A stretch of DNA of 64,000 bases from Agrobacterium pusense (GTDB taxonomy: Bacteria; Pseudomonadota; Alphaproteobacteria; Rhizobiales; Rhizobiaceae). The position numbers and the translations under genes were made by a program. Under the pieces are notes generated by a model, which did not search any database, was not told the DNA's origin, and saw only the letters and a program-made list of their open reading frames with translations. The DNA lies in the NCBI RefSeq assembly GCF_900102105.1, contig NZ_FNBB01000016.1, positions 1-64,000 on the forward strand, written 5' to 3'. Shown one piece after another: positions 47,120 to 57,295 of this stretch (position 1 is its first letter; every line of letters begins with the position of its first letter).

Positions 47120-47602
47120 ATGCGTCACGTTGATTTTTCCCCTCTCTATCGTTCCACCGTGGGCTTCGACCGTCTTTTTTCGATGCTTGACGGCCTCGGC
47201 CAGCCTGAGCAGGCCCAGTCCTATCCGCCCTACAATATCGAGCGGACCGGTGAGAATACCTATCGCATCACCATGGCGGTTGCCGGTTTCGATGAAAATG
47301 AACTCAGCATCGAATCCCGCGCCAATGCGCTGACCGTGAAAGCCGAGAAAGCCACGGATGAGAAGACGACGGAAGGCGAATTTCTGTATCGCGGCATCGC
47401 CACGCGCGCCTTCGAACGCCGCTTCCAGCTTGCCGACCACGTAGAAGTGCAGACCGCTTCCCTGAAGAATGGCCTGCTTCACATCGATCTCGTTCGCAAT
47501 ATTCCGGAAGCCATGAAGCCGCGCCGCATTGCGATCTCGTCCGACAGCGCCGATGCGCCGAAGACCATCGAAGCCCAGGTTACCCCGGCTCAGGTTAACT
47601 AA
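47120..47602 (+). CDS. Small heat-shock protein, Hsp20/IbpA family
   Basis: A 160-residue chaperone. The N-terminal arm (DFSPLYRSTVGFDRLFSML) is typical of class A rhizobial small heat-shock proteins. The alpha-crystallin domain spans about residues 38-130 (YNIERTGENTYRITMAVAGF), and the conserved ALKNGLL-like motif reads SLKNGLLHIDL. A C-terminal tail completes it. It binds unfolding proteins in an ATP-independent manner. Control appears dual: an RpoH-type promoter and a ROSE thermometer that masks the ribosome site. A strong terminator follows. Confidence 0.93.
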   Translation: MRHVDFSPLYRSTVGFDRLFSMLDGLGQPEQAQSYPPYNIERTGENTYRITMAVAGFDENELSIESRANALTVKAEKATDEKTTEGEFLYRGIATRAFERRFQLADHVEVQTASLKNGLLHIDLVRNIPEAMKPRRIAISSDSADAPKTIEAQVTPAQVN

Positions 47603-47622
47603 GTATTCCACATGCAAGACAG

Positions 47623-47647
47623 ACGGCCCCCTTGAGGGGCCGTTTTT
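47623..47647 (+). terminator. Rho-independent terminator of hsp20
   Basis: ACGGCCCC (47623-47630) and GGGGCCGT (47636-47643) form an 8-bp GC-rich stem with a 5-nt loop, followed by a T-run (47643-47647). Confidence 0.88.
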
Positions 47648-47664
47648 GTTGGCGGGAGCGCGTT

Positions 47665-48684
47665 TTATCGAGCGGAGGCTGCGGCGCCTTCTGCCGCAGC
47701 CGCTTCGGCTATCGCTGCCTTTTCATGGGCCTTGCGGGCATAACGCTGGGCAAGGACAGCGCAGACCATCAACTGGATCTGATGAAAGAGCATGATCGGT
47801 AAAACGATGGCACCGATGCTCTGGCCGGCGAAGATCGCGCCGGCCATGGGCACGCCGCTGGCGAGGCTCTTTTTCGAGCCGCAGAAGGTGATGGTGATCT
47901 CATCGGCCTTGTCAAAACCCAATAGCCGGCTGCCGAACATCGTTACACATAGGACAAGCGCCAGCAGCAGGATATTGATGACGATGACCACACCGATATC
48001 CCGGAGCGAAAACGTGTGCCATATGCCCTCGATGACCGCATCGGAAAAGGCGAGATAAACGACCATCAGGATGGAGCCGCGATCGACCGGAGAAAGCAAT
48101 TTCTTGCGCGCCCTTATCCAGTCACCAATCCAGGGCTGCAGGACCTGACCGACGATGAAAGGCAGAAGCAGCTGCAGGAAGATTTGCAGGAAAGCATCCA
48201 GCGAAAATCCGCCGCCATGGCCGCCGACCGTGAACAGCAGGCCAACCAGCAACGGCGTCAGGAACATGCCGAAAATATTCGAAGCCGAGGCTGAACAAAT
48301 CGCCGCCGGCACGTTTCCGCCCGCCATTGACGTGAAGGCGATGGATGACTGCACGGTGGATGGCAGCACACAGAGAAACAGCACGCCCATATAGAGCGGT
48401 GCCGGCAGGATGCTTTCGGGAATGAAGCCTATCGCCACACCGAGAAGCGGGAAAAGGCCGAAGGTCACGAGCAGGATCGCCAGATGCAGACGCCAGTGCA
48501 GGATGCCCGCAATCACCACATCCCGCGAAAGCCGCGCGCCGTGCAGGAAGAACAGCAGAGCGATCGCGAGTTTTGTCGCAAGCCCGAAATATTCTGCCGG
48601 CTCGCCGCTGATCGGCAGGATGGAAGCCAGAATTACGGTGGCCACCAGCATCATGGTGAAACGGTCGGGCAGGAAGCGGGTCAT
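47665..48684 (-). CDS. Bile acid:sodium symporter-family transporter (SBF-like)
   Basis: A 339-residue membrane protein with about ten hydrophobic segments, of the SBF-like family related to E. coli YfeH. Motifs include FFLHGARLSRD, FLCVLPSTVQSSIAFTSMAGGN and ITFCGSKKSLASGVPMA. The second and third sit in the paired half-helices that bind sodium and substrate. The alanine-rich C-terminus (AAAAEGAAASAR) is cytoplasmic. Substrates of bacterial members are mostly unknown organic anions. A divergent LysR gene 98 bp away is probably its regulator. Confidence 0.87.
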   Translation of the reverse strand: MTRFLPDRFTMMLVATVILASILPISGEPAEYFGLATKLAIALLFFLHGARLSRDVVIAGILHWRLHLAILLVTFGLFPLLGVAIGFIPESILPAPLYMGVLFLCVLPSTVQSSIAFTSMAGGNVPAAICSASASNIFGMFLTPLLVGLLFTVGGHGGGFSLDAFLQIFLQLLLPFIVGQVLQPWIGDWIRARKKLLSPVDRGSILMVVYLAFSDAVIEGIWHTFSLRDIGVVIVINILLLALVLCVTMFGSRLLGFDKADEITITFCGSKKSLASGVPMAGAIFAGQSIGAIVLPIMLFHQIQLMVCAVLAQRYARKAHEKAAIAEAAAAEGAAASAR

Positions 48685-48782
48685 GGGAGGTCTTTCCGGC
48701 AGCGGTTTTGCTTGAAACGCGCGCCACTATCGCTCATCATGATTTCGGATGCAAAGATTAACAGTTATCATGATTTGAGATA

Positions 48783-49643
48783 ATGCTGAACCTTCAACAT
48801 CTTGCCAGTTTCGTCATGCTCCAGCAAACCGGCAGTTTTACCCTTGCTGCCGAACGGCTCGGCATTGGCCAATCCACTGTCAGCCAGCATATTCAGAGGC
48901 TTGAAGCCTCCCTTGGCCGCCGATTGATCGCACGCAACACCCATCAGGTAAAACTGACCGGCGAGGGTGAGGCATTACTCGGTTACGCTCGCAACATGCT
49001 TGAAATCGATAGCAAGGTCTCTTCGCTCTTCAGCGAAAGCCGCCTGCGCGGTCGGCTGCGGCTTGGTGTGTCGGAAGATTTTGTCGCCAGTCGCCTTACG
49101 ACCATTCTGGAGGAATTCATTCGGCTTTATCCGCTGGTTGACCTTGAACTAACGGTCTCGCTGAGCGGTGTGCTTTACCAGATGCAGGACAATGGCGAAC
49201 TTGACGTGGTGTTGGCCAAGCGTCGTCTTGGCGACAAGCTTGGTCATTTCCTTTATCGCGAACCGCTCGTCTGGCTGGCGCGCGATCCTGAGCGGATGCT
49301 GAACCAGCCGGATGCGCTCCCGCTGATTGCCTTTCCGCCGCCGAGCATCACCCGGAGGGCGGCGCAGGAGGCACTGGACCGGGCCGGTCTCGCCTGGCGG
49401 ATCGTCTGCACCTGCGGCAGTCTCAGTGGACTAACCGCCGCAGCAAGGGCGGGCATGGGCATTCTGGTGCAGCCGCGCAGCATGGCGCCGGCTGGTCTGA
49501 AGGAGATTGCCGCAGGCGTGCTGCCGCTGCTGGAAGACGTTGAATTTGTGCTTCAACCGAGCAAGGGCGCGGAGGCGGAGCTGGTGCGCGCCCTTTCCGA
49601 TCTCGTTTACAGCAAGAGCATCGCACCCGGCAGTTTCGTGTAA
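48783..49643 (+). CDS. LysR-family transcriptional regulator
   Basis: A 286-residue LysR protein. The helix-turn-helix is GSFTLAAERLGIGQSTVSQHIQRLEASLG and the effector-binding domain starts at about residue 90 (GRLRLGVSEDFVASRL). It is divergent from the SBF-family transporter gene, the usual LysR arrangement, and likely controls it. Its stop lies only 6 bp from the convergent glpK stop. Confidence 0.91.
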   Translation: MLNLQHLASFVMLQQTGSFTLAAERLGIGQSTVSQHIQRLEASLGRRLIARNTHQVKLTGEGEALLGYARNMLEIDSKVSSLFSESRLRGRLRLGVSEDFVASRLTTILEEFIRLYPLVDLELTVSLSGVLYQMQDNGELDVVLAKRRLGDKLGHFLYREPLVWLARDPERMLNQPDALPLIAFPPPSITRRAAQEALDRAGLAWRIVCTCGSLSGLTAAARAGMGILVQPRSMAPAGLKEIAAGVLPLLEDVEFVLQPSKGAEAELVRALSDLVYSKSIAPGSFV

Positions 49644-49649
49644 CCGGCC

Positions 49650-51149
49650 TTAATTGTCCCGTTTCGAGAGGCAACGGCCGACGCTGTCGCGCCAGCCTGC
49701 GATGGCGTTCTTCCGCTCGCTCTCTTCCATCTCGGGGCTGAAGCGGCGGTCGCGCCGCCAATGGTCGGCGAAGGCCTTGCGGTCCGGCCAGATACCGGCA
49801 CGTGAGGCCGCAAGCCAGGCGGCACCAAGGATTGTCGTCTCGAGAAACACCGGTCTATCGACGGGCGCGGCGAGAATATCCGCCAGCCGCTGCATCGTCC
49901 AATCGGAGGCGACCATGCCGCCGTCGACCCTCAGCACCGTCTTGCCATTGTCACCCGCCCAGTCCTTGCGCATCGCATCCAGCAGATCGAACGTCTGATA
50001 GGCAACGCTTTCGAGCGCCGCGCGGGCAAATTCCGCCGGGCCCGTCCCGCGTGTGAGGCCGAAGATCGCACCCCGCGCTTCGGCATCCCAATAAGGCGCG
50101 CCAAGACCGGTAAAGGCAGGCACGAGATAAACGCGCTGTTTCGGATCGGCCTTTTCGGCAAGCGCGCTGACTTCTGATGCAACCGAGATGAAACCAAGCT
50201 CGTCACGCAGCCACTGCACCGCCGCCCCGGCGATGAAGATAGAGCCTTCCAGCGCATAGGTCGTCACGCCGCCGAGGCGATAAGCAATCGTCGTCAGCAG
50301 CCGGTTTGTGGAGGCCACCCGGTCTGTGCCCGTATTGAGAAGTGCGAAGCAACCGGTGCCGTAGGTCGATTTCATCATGCCCGGCTCGAAGCAGGCATTG
50401 CCGATCACCGCCGCCTGCTGGTCGCCCGCAACGCCGAGGATCGGAATTTCCGCGCCCAGAAGCGACTTGTCAGTTACGCCGAAATCGGCGGCGCAATCCA
50501 GAACCTCCGGCAGCATGGCGCGGGGGATGTCGAGGATGGACAGGAGCTCATCATCCCAGACATTGTCTTCGATATTGTAGATCAGCGTTCGCGAGGCGTT
50601 GGTGGCGTCGGTCACGTGCCGGCGGCCGCCGGTGAGACGGTAGATCAGGAAACTGTCGACGGTACCGAAGCAGATTTCTCCCTTGCCCGCCCTTTCGCGA
50701 AGACCGCCGACGCTGTCCAAGAGCCATTTCAGCTTCGTGCCGGAAAAATATGGATCGAGCAGCAGTCCGGTCTTTTTAGAGAAGAGCGGTTCCAGCCCCC
50801 TTCTTTTCAAATCCTCGCAGACCGGGGCGGCACGGCGATCCTGCCAGACCACGGCGCGGTGCACCGCTTCGCCGGTGTTGCGGTCCCACAGCACCGTCGT
50901 TTCCCGCTGATTGGTGATGCCTATCGCCTCTATATCGGTTGCGGCGATGCCGGCATCGGCAAGTGCAAGTCGGATGGTTTCAAGCACACTTTTCCAGATG
51001 TCTTCGGCATCGTGTTCGACCCAGCCGGAGGCAGGAAAATGCTGCGGAAATTCTCGCTGCCCGACACCGATGACCCGCATGTCGCGATCAAAGACCATCG
51101 ACCTTGTCGATGTCGTGCCCTGATCGATCGCCAGAATATAACCGCCCAT
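49650..51149 (-). CDS. glpK: Glycerol kinase
   Basis: A 499-residue FGGY kinase with glycerol-kinase-specific sequence: [67 protein letters not shown] and [13 protein letters not shown]. It phosphorylates glycerol to sn-glycerol 3-phosphate in the cytoplasm, which GlpD then oxidises. It is the last gene of the glycerol operon, 69 bp after glpV with a stem-loop between. The ATG at 51149 gives the standard N-terminus. Confidence 0.96.
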   Translation of the reverse strand: MGGYILAIDQGTTSTRSMVFDRDMRVIGVGQREFPQHFPASGWVEHDAEDIWKSVLETIRLALADAGIAATDIEAIGITNQRETTVLWDRNTGEAVHRAVVWQDRRAAPVCEDLKRRGLEPLFSKKTGLLLDPYFSGTKLKWLLDSVGGLRERAGKGEICFGTVDSFLIYRLTGGRRHVTDATNASRTLIYNIEDNVWDDELLSILDIPRAMLPEVLDCAADFGVTDKSLLGAEIPILGVAGDQQAAVIGNACFEPGMMKSTYGTGCFALLNTGTDRVASTNRLLTTIAYRLGGVTTYALEGSIFIAGAAVQWLRDELGFISVASEVSALAEKADPKQRVYLVPAFTGLGAPYWDAEARGAIFGLTRGTGPAEFARAALESVAYQTFDLLDAMRKDWAGDNGKTVLRVDGGMVASDWTMQRLADILAAPVDRPVFLETTILGAAWLAASRAGIWPDRKAFADHWRRDRRFSPEMEESERKNAIAGWRDSVGRCLSKRDN

Positions 51150-51176
51150 TATGTCACTCCCTTTCAAACGCAATGA

Positions 51177-51197
51177 CGGGGCGGCAGAGCCGCCCCG
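51177..51197 (-). promoter_or_regulatory. Intercistronic stem-loop between glpV and glpK
   Basis: CGGGGCGGC (51177-51185) and GCCGCCCCG (51189-51197) form a 9-bp stem with a 3-nt loop and no U-run. It probably stabilises the glpV 3' end or reduces read-through into glpK, as expected for an abundant binding protein. Confidence 0.6.
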
Positions 51198-51218
51198 ATT
51201 TAAGATTTTATGCAGACA

Positions 51219-52940
<1,722 letters not shown>

Positions 52941-53013
52941 ATCAGTCCTCCCAAGGGTTGCGATTGCATGAAGTCTGCGAGATGCGGTTTCCTCCGCCGC
53001 ATCTTTTCCTGCT

Positions 53014-53307
53014 CTAGACAAAACGGAAAACGCCAACGGCGTAGACCACGGATAGAGCGAGAGCCCACCACAGGTTCGGGCCGACCAGCCCGAGCCATGC
53101 GAGATGAATGAAGGCGCTGCCAAGCAGCGAGATGAACAGCCTGTCACCACGCGTCGTTTCGAAGCGCAACAGGCCGAAGCGGGGATTGCCGCCGGGCGAG
53201 AGACGTTCCCAGAACCACATGCCGACCAGCAAAACCGCGATGGTGCCGAAAAAGGCCGCCGTCTGCCACGTCCACGCCATCCAGGTAAAATCGGGCATCT
53301 TCGTCAT
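53014..53307 (-). CDS. glpU: Small membrane protein of the glycerol transporter (DUF2160)
   Basis: A 97-residue integral membrane protein with three helices: TAAFFGTIAVLLVGMWFW, LFISLLGSAFIHLAWLGL and LWWALALSVVYAVGVF. It starts 2 bp after the glpQ stop. It corresponds to GlpU of rhizobial glycerol operons, whose role in uptake is not well defined. Confidence 0.88.
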   Translation of the reverse strand: MTKMPDFTWMAWTWQTAAFFGTIAVLLVGMWFWERLSPGGNPRFGLLRFETTRGDRLFISLLGSAFIHLAWLGLVGPNLWWALALSVVYAVGVFRFV

Positions 53308-53309
53308 GG

Positions 53310-54233
53310 TCAAACCCTTCCCAGCGCAAAGCCTTTGGCGATGTAATTGCGCACGAACCAGATCACCAGAGCGCCGGGTATCAGCGTCAACACGCCGGCA
53401 GCGGCAAGCAGGCCCCAGTCCATGCCGGCGGCAGACACGGTGCGCGTCATCGTCGCGGCAATCGGCTTGGCGTCCGTCGTCGTCAGCGTACGGGCGATCA
53501 GAAGCTCGACCCACGAGAACATGAAGCTGAAGAAGCAGGCGACGCCGATGCCGGAAGCGATGAGCGGCATGAAGATCTTCACGAAGAATTTCGGGAAGGA
53601 GTAGCCGTCAATGTAGGCGGTCTCGTCGATTTCCTTCGGCACGCCGGACATGAAACCTTCGAGAATCCAAACCGCCAGCGGCACGTTGAACAGGCAATGC
53701 GCGAGCGCCACCGCAATATGCGTGTCGATCAGCCCGAAAGCGGAATAGAGCTGGAAGAACGGCAGCGCAAAGACCGCCGGTGGCGCCATGCGGTTGGTCA
53801 AAAGCCAGAAGAACAGGTGCTTGTCGCCGAGAAAACGGTAACGCGAAAAGGCATAGGCCGCTGGCAGCGCGACAGCCACCGAGATCACCATGTTCATGAC
53901 GACATAAATGATCGAATTGATATAGCCGGAATACCAGGATGAATCGGTGAAGATCGTCCTGTAGTTCTGCAACGTCGGCTGATGCGGATAGAGCGTCATG
54001 GAAGAGACGATTTCCGCATTCGTCTTGAAGCTCATATTGATAAGCCAGTAGATCGGCACGAGCAGAAGCAGGATGTAGATGGTCGGCACCAGCCAGGAAA
54101 ACCGGGATGGCCCGTGATGGCGGCGTGAGCGCGCCCTTGCGGCAAAGCTGGGTCTTGCCGACGTGGCAACGCCCGACGAGCCGGAGACCAAGCCGTTACG
54201 TTCCACGCCGGTCGTGACATTGGAGGCGCTCAT
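53310..54233 (-). CDS. glpQ: Glycerol ABC transporter permease
   Basis: A 307-residue MalG-type permease. After a basic cytoplasmic leader of about 45 residues come six helices. The coupling motif EIDETAYIDGYSFPKFFVKIFMP (EAA loop) begins near residue 200. It is 3 bp from glpP upstream and 2 bp from glpU downstream, and pairs with GlpP to form the glycerol pore. Confidence 0.92.
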   Translation of the reverse strand: MSASNVTTGVERNGLVSGSSGVATSARPSFAARARSRRHHGPSRFSWLVPTIYILLLLVPIYWLINMSFKTNAEIVSSMTLYPHQPTLQNYRTIFTDSSWYSGYINSIIYVVMNMVISVAVALPAAYAFSRYRFLGDKHLFFWLLTNRMAPPAVFALPFFQLYSAFGLIDTHIAVALAHCLFNVPLAVWILEGFMSGVPKEIDETAYIDGYSFPKFFVKIFMPLIASGIGVACFFSFMFSWVELLIARTLTTTDAKPIAATMTRTVSAAGMDWGLLAAAGVLTLIPGALVIWFVRNYIAKGFALGRV

Positions 54234-54236
54234 GAC

Positions 54237-55103
54237 TCAGGTCTCCGCGTCGTGGCTGGTCATCACGGTATAGAACACCCACGATAACAGCAGGATGATG
54301 AGGAAGTAGATCAGCGACATGGCCGCTGCCGGGCCGAGGTCGAACTGGCCAAGTGCCATCTTCACGAGATCTATGGACAGGAAGGTTGTGGAATTGCCCG
54401 GGCCGCCGCCGGTGACGACGAAGGGTTCGGTATAGATCATGAAACTGTCCATGAAGCGCAGCAGGAAGGCGATCAGCAGCACCCGTTTCATCTTCGGCAG
54501 CTGGATGAACCGGAACACCGCAAAACGCGACGCGCCATCGATCCTTGCCGCCTGATAATAGGCGTCAGGAATGGAAACCAGGCTGGCATAACACAGAAGC
54601 ACGACAAGGCTCGTCCAATGCCACACATCCATGATGACGACGGTAATCCAGGCATCGACGGGATCGTTGACATAGTTGTAGTCGAGCCCGAGCTGATTGG
54701 CGTAATAACCGAGAAGTCCGATATCGCTGCGCCCGAAGACCTGCCAGATCGTGCCCACCACATTCCACGGCACCAGCAACGGCAGTGCCATGGTGACGAG
54801 GCAGATCGGCACGCCGATGCCGGATTTCGGCATTTTGAGTGCGATGAAGATGCCGAGCGGAATTTCAATCGCGAGGATGATGCCGGAGAATAGCAGGTTG
54901 CGCCCCAGCGCATCCCAGAACCGGTCCGACGCCAGGATTTCCTCGAACCATTGCGTTCCCGCCCAGAAGAACTGGTTGTTGCCGAAGGTGTCCTGCACCG
55001 AATAATTCACGACGGTCATCAGCGGAATGACGGCGGAGAAGGCGACCAGCACCAGCACCGGCAGCACCATGAACCATGCCTTGTTGTTCCAGCTTTTTTC
55101 CAT
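54237..55103 (-). CDS. glpP: Glycerol ABC transporter permease
   Basis: A 288-residue MalF-type permease with six helices, an N-terminal helix starting AWFMVLPVLVLVAFS, and the EAA loop PDAYYQAARIDGASRFAVFRFIQLP. It lies 2 bp after glpT. It forms the membrane channel with GlpQ. Confidence 0.92.
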   Translation of the reverse strand: MEKSWNNKAWFMVLPVLVLVAFSAVIPLMTVVNYSVQDTFGNNQFFWAGTQWFEEILASDRFWDALGRNLLFSGIILAIEIPLGIFIALKMPKSGIGVPICLVTMALPLLVPWNVVGTIWQVFGRSDIGLLGYYANQLGLDYNYVNDPVDAWITVVIMDVWHWTSLVVLLCYASLVSIPDAYYQAARIDGASRFAVFRFIQLPKMKRVLLIAFLLRFMDSFMIYTEPFVVTGGGPGNSTTFLSIDLVKMALGQFDLGPAAAMSLIYFLIILLLSWVFYTVMTSHDAET

Positions 55104-55105
55104 GG

Positions 55106-56176
55106 TCAGGCCCCCATCTTTACACGCCAGGAATCGGCGAAAACACCGATGGCGGCCGGGTCGAAGCGCACACCGGCCTCCGCCGGGATTTCCTCGTCTT
55201 CCGCAACGACGATCGCGAGTTTCTGGCCGGCGAACCGGGCACGCACGATCTTCTGCCGGCCGATGTCCTCGACCTTATCGACAGTGATGGGCATGCCGCC
55301 GCGCTCCAGCCGGACGAATTCCGGGCGGATGCCGATTTCGATGCGCTGCCCCGATGCGATCGTCGGCGCACCTGCCAGCGGCACACCAAGACCGCCGACT
55401 ACAGCCGTCGTCCCCTCGATATTGGCGGGCAGAACATTCATGCCCGGCGAGCCGATAAAATAACCGACAAATGTATGCCCCGGCCGCTCGAAAAGCTCAG
55501 CCGGCGTGCCGATCTGGACAATCTGGCCGTCATACATCACCACCACCTTGTCGGCGAAGGTCAGCGCTTCGGTCTGGTCATGGGTGACGTAGACCATGGT
55601 AAAACCGGACTGGCGATGCAGGCGCTTCAGCTGCGAGCGCAGCACCCATTTCATATGCGGATCGATGACCGTCAGCGGCTCATCAAAGAGAATGGCGTTG
55701 ACGTCGGAGCGTACGAGGCCGCGCGCCAGCGAGATCTTCTGCTTCTGGTCCGCCGTCAACCCGCGGGCCCTGCGTTTGGCCATACCGGAGAGGTCGGTCA
55801 TCTCAAGGATTTCCCGCACGCGGCGGTCGACCTCGGCCTCCGGCACATGCCGGTTGCGCAGCGGAAAAGCAAGATTGTCGTAAACTGTCATCGTGTCGTA
55901 AACGACCGGGAACTGGAACACTTGGGCGATATTGCGATCTTCAGTCGCAAAATCCGTGACGTCTGTTCCGTCGAACGCGATGCGGCCTTCGGAGGGGCGC
56001 AGCAGGCCAGAAATGATGTTGAGCAGCGTGGTCTTACCACAACCGGAGGGACCGAGAAGTGCATAGGCCCCGCCATCCTCCCATTCGTGATGAACCTCCT
56101 TCAGCGCATAATCGCCGGCAGCCTGCGCCTTGGCGTTATAGGCGTGGCGGATATGATCGAGCGTGATACGTGCCAT
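55106..56176 (-). CDS. glpT: Glycerol ABC transporter ATP-binding protein with non-canonical signature
   Basis: A 356-residue CUT1-type ATPase. Walker A is GPSGCGKTT and Walker B AILFDEPLTVIDP. The signature motif reads LTADQ (residues 140-144) in place of LSGGQ, while its partner GlpS keeps LSGGQQQR. The TOBE-type C-terminal domain follows (about 240-356). With GlpS it forms an asymmetric ATPase pair that drives glycerol uptake. It should not be confused with the unrelated E. coli glycerol-3-phosphate antiporter GlpT. Confidence 0.92.
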   Translation of the reverse strand: MARITLDHIRHAYNAKAQAAGDYALKEVHHEWEDGGAYALLGPSGCGKTTLLNIISGLLRPSEGRIAFDGTDVTDFATEDRNIAQVFQFPVVYDTMTVYDNLAFPLRNRHVPEAEVDRRVREILEMTDLSGMAKRRARGLTADQKQKISLARGLVRSDVNAILFDEPLTVIDPHMKWVLRSQLKRLHRQSGFTMVYVTHDQTEALTFADKVVVMYDGQIVQIGTPAELFERPGHTFVGYFIGSPGMNVLPANIEGTTAVVGGLGVPLAGAPTIASGQRIEIGIRPEFVRLERGGMPITVDKVEDIGRQKIVRARFAGQKLAIVVAEDEEIPAEAGVRFDPAAIGVFADSWRVKMGA

Positions 56177-56188
56177 GACCGATCCCCC

Positions 56189-57259
56189 TTACGCCGCTTC
56201 GCCGATGGCGCGGCCATTTGCGTCGAATGCCATCAGGTGGCTTGTATCGAGAAACAGCTCGATATCCCTGTCCGGTTCGATGTCGTGAATGCCATGCGCC
56301 AGCATGACCCAGCGTCGGCCCGAAAATTCCACATGCACGAAGCTTTCCGACCCGGCGATTTCCGAGATCAGCGTCCGCGCCCGTATGGATTGCCGTGCTT
56401 CACCCTTCGCCTGCGGGAAAAGATGATGCGGCTGGAAAGCGATGGTCAAAGGTCCATCCGGCACGGTGGCAAGGTACGCCGGCACCGCGACAACGGCGCG
56501 ATCAGCACGGGTAAAGGCTCCACCCGTCTTGATGACCTCGATGGTGTTGAGCGGCGGGTCGGCGAAAATTTCCGCCGTCACAATATCCACCGGGCGCCGG
56601 TAAACCTCGATGGTGCGACTGAACTGGGTTACCCTGCCCTCGTTGAGCGTTGCCGTATTGCCGCCCAACAGCAGCGCCTCTGACGGCTCTGTGGTGGCAT
56701 AAACAAAGATCGCGCCCGACTCCGCGAAAATGCGCGGCAGCTCCTCGCGCAATTCTTCGCGCAGCTTGTAATCGAGATTGGCCAACGGCTCATCGAGCAG
56801 CACCAGAGTGGCGTTCTTGACGATGGCGCGGGCAAGTGCCGTGCGCTGCTGCTGGCCGCCGGAAAGATTGAGCGGCGTACGGTCGAGATAGGGTGTAAGC
56901 CTCAGAAGCTCCGCGGCTTTTCTCACTTCCCGGTCGATGGTTGCCTGATCCTTGCCCGCAACCCGCATCGGCGAGGCAATGTTTTCGTAAACGCTGAGCG
57001 CCGGATAGTTGATGAACTGTTGGTACACCATGGCGACATTGCGCTTCTGGACCGGCCAGCCGGTCACATCCTCGCCGTTGACCAGGATCGAGCCGCTGCT
57101 TGGCTTGTCCAGCCCCGCCATAAGCCGCATGAGCGACGTCTTGCCCGAAAGCGTCGGTCCAAGCAGAACGTTCAGGCTTCCGCGCTGCAACGTCAGATCC
57201 GTGGGATGAATATGATAGTCACCGCCCACCATCTTCGAGACATTTCGCAATTCAAGCAT
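56189..57259 (-). CDS. glpS: Glycerol ABC transporter ATP-binding protein
   Basis: A 356-residue CUT1-type ATPase with Walker A GPTLSGKTS, signature LSGGQQQRTALARA, Walker B LVLLDEPLANLD and a C-terminal TOBE-like region. The Q-loop and switch regions are intact (MVYQQFINYPALSVYENI). The downstream glpT begins 12 bp after its stop. It partners GlpT. Confidence 0.92.
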   Translation of the reverse strand: MLELRNVSKMVGGDYHIHPTDLTLQRGSLNVLLGPTLSGKTSLMRLMAGLDKPSSGSILVNGEDVTGWPVQKRNVAMVYQQFINYPALSVYENIASPMRVAGKDQATIDREVRKAAELLRLTPYLDRTPLNLSGGQQQRTALARAIVKNATLVLLDEPLANLDYKLREELREELPRIFAESGAIFVYATTEPSEALLLGGNTATLNEGRVTQFSRTIEVYRRPVDIVTAEIFADPPLNTIEVIKTGGAFTRADRAVVAVPAYLATVPDGPLTIAFQPHHLFPQAKGEARQSIRARTLISEIAGSESFVHVEFSGRRWVMLAHGIHDIEPDRDIELFLDTSHLMAFDANGRAIGEAA

Positions 57260-57295
57260 GGTGATCCAAAGCCTCCTCCGCTTTTGTCCGGATCG

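Noticed and set aside
55076..56683. A 535-codon plus-strand frame opposite glpT and glpS
   Set aside because: Antisense shadow of two convincing ATPase genes; no motif and no ribosome site.
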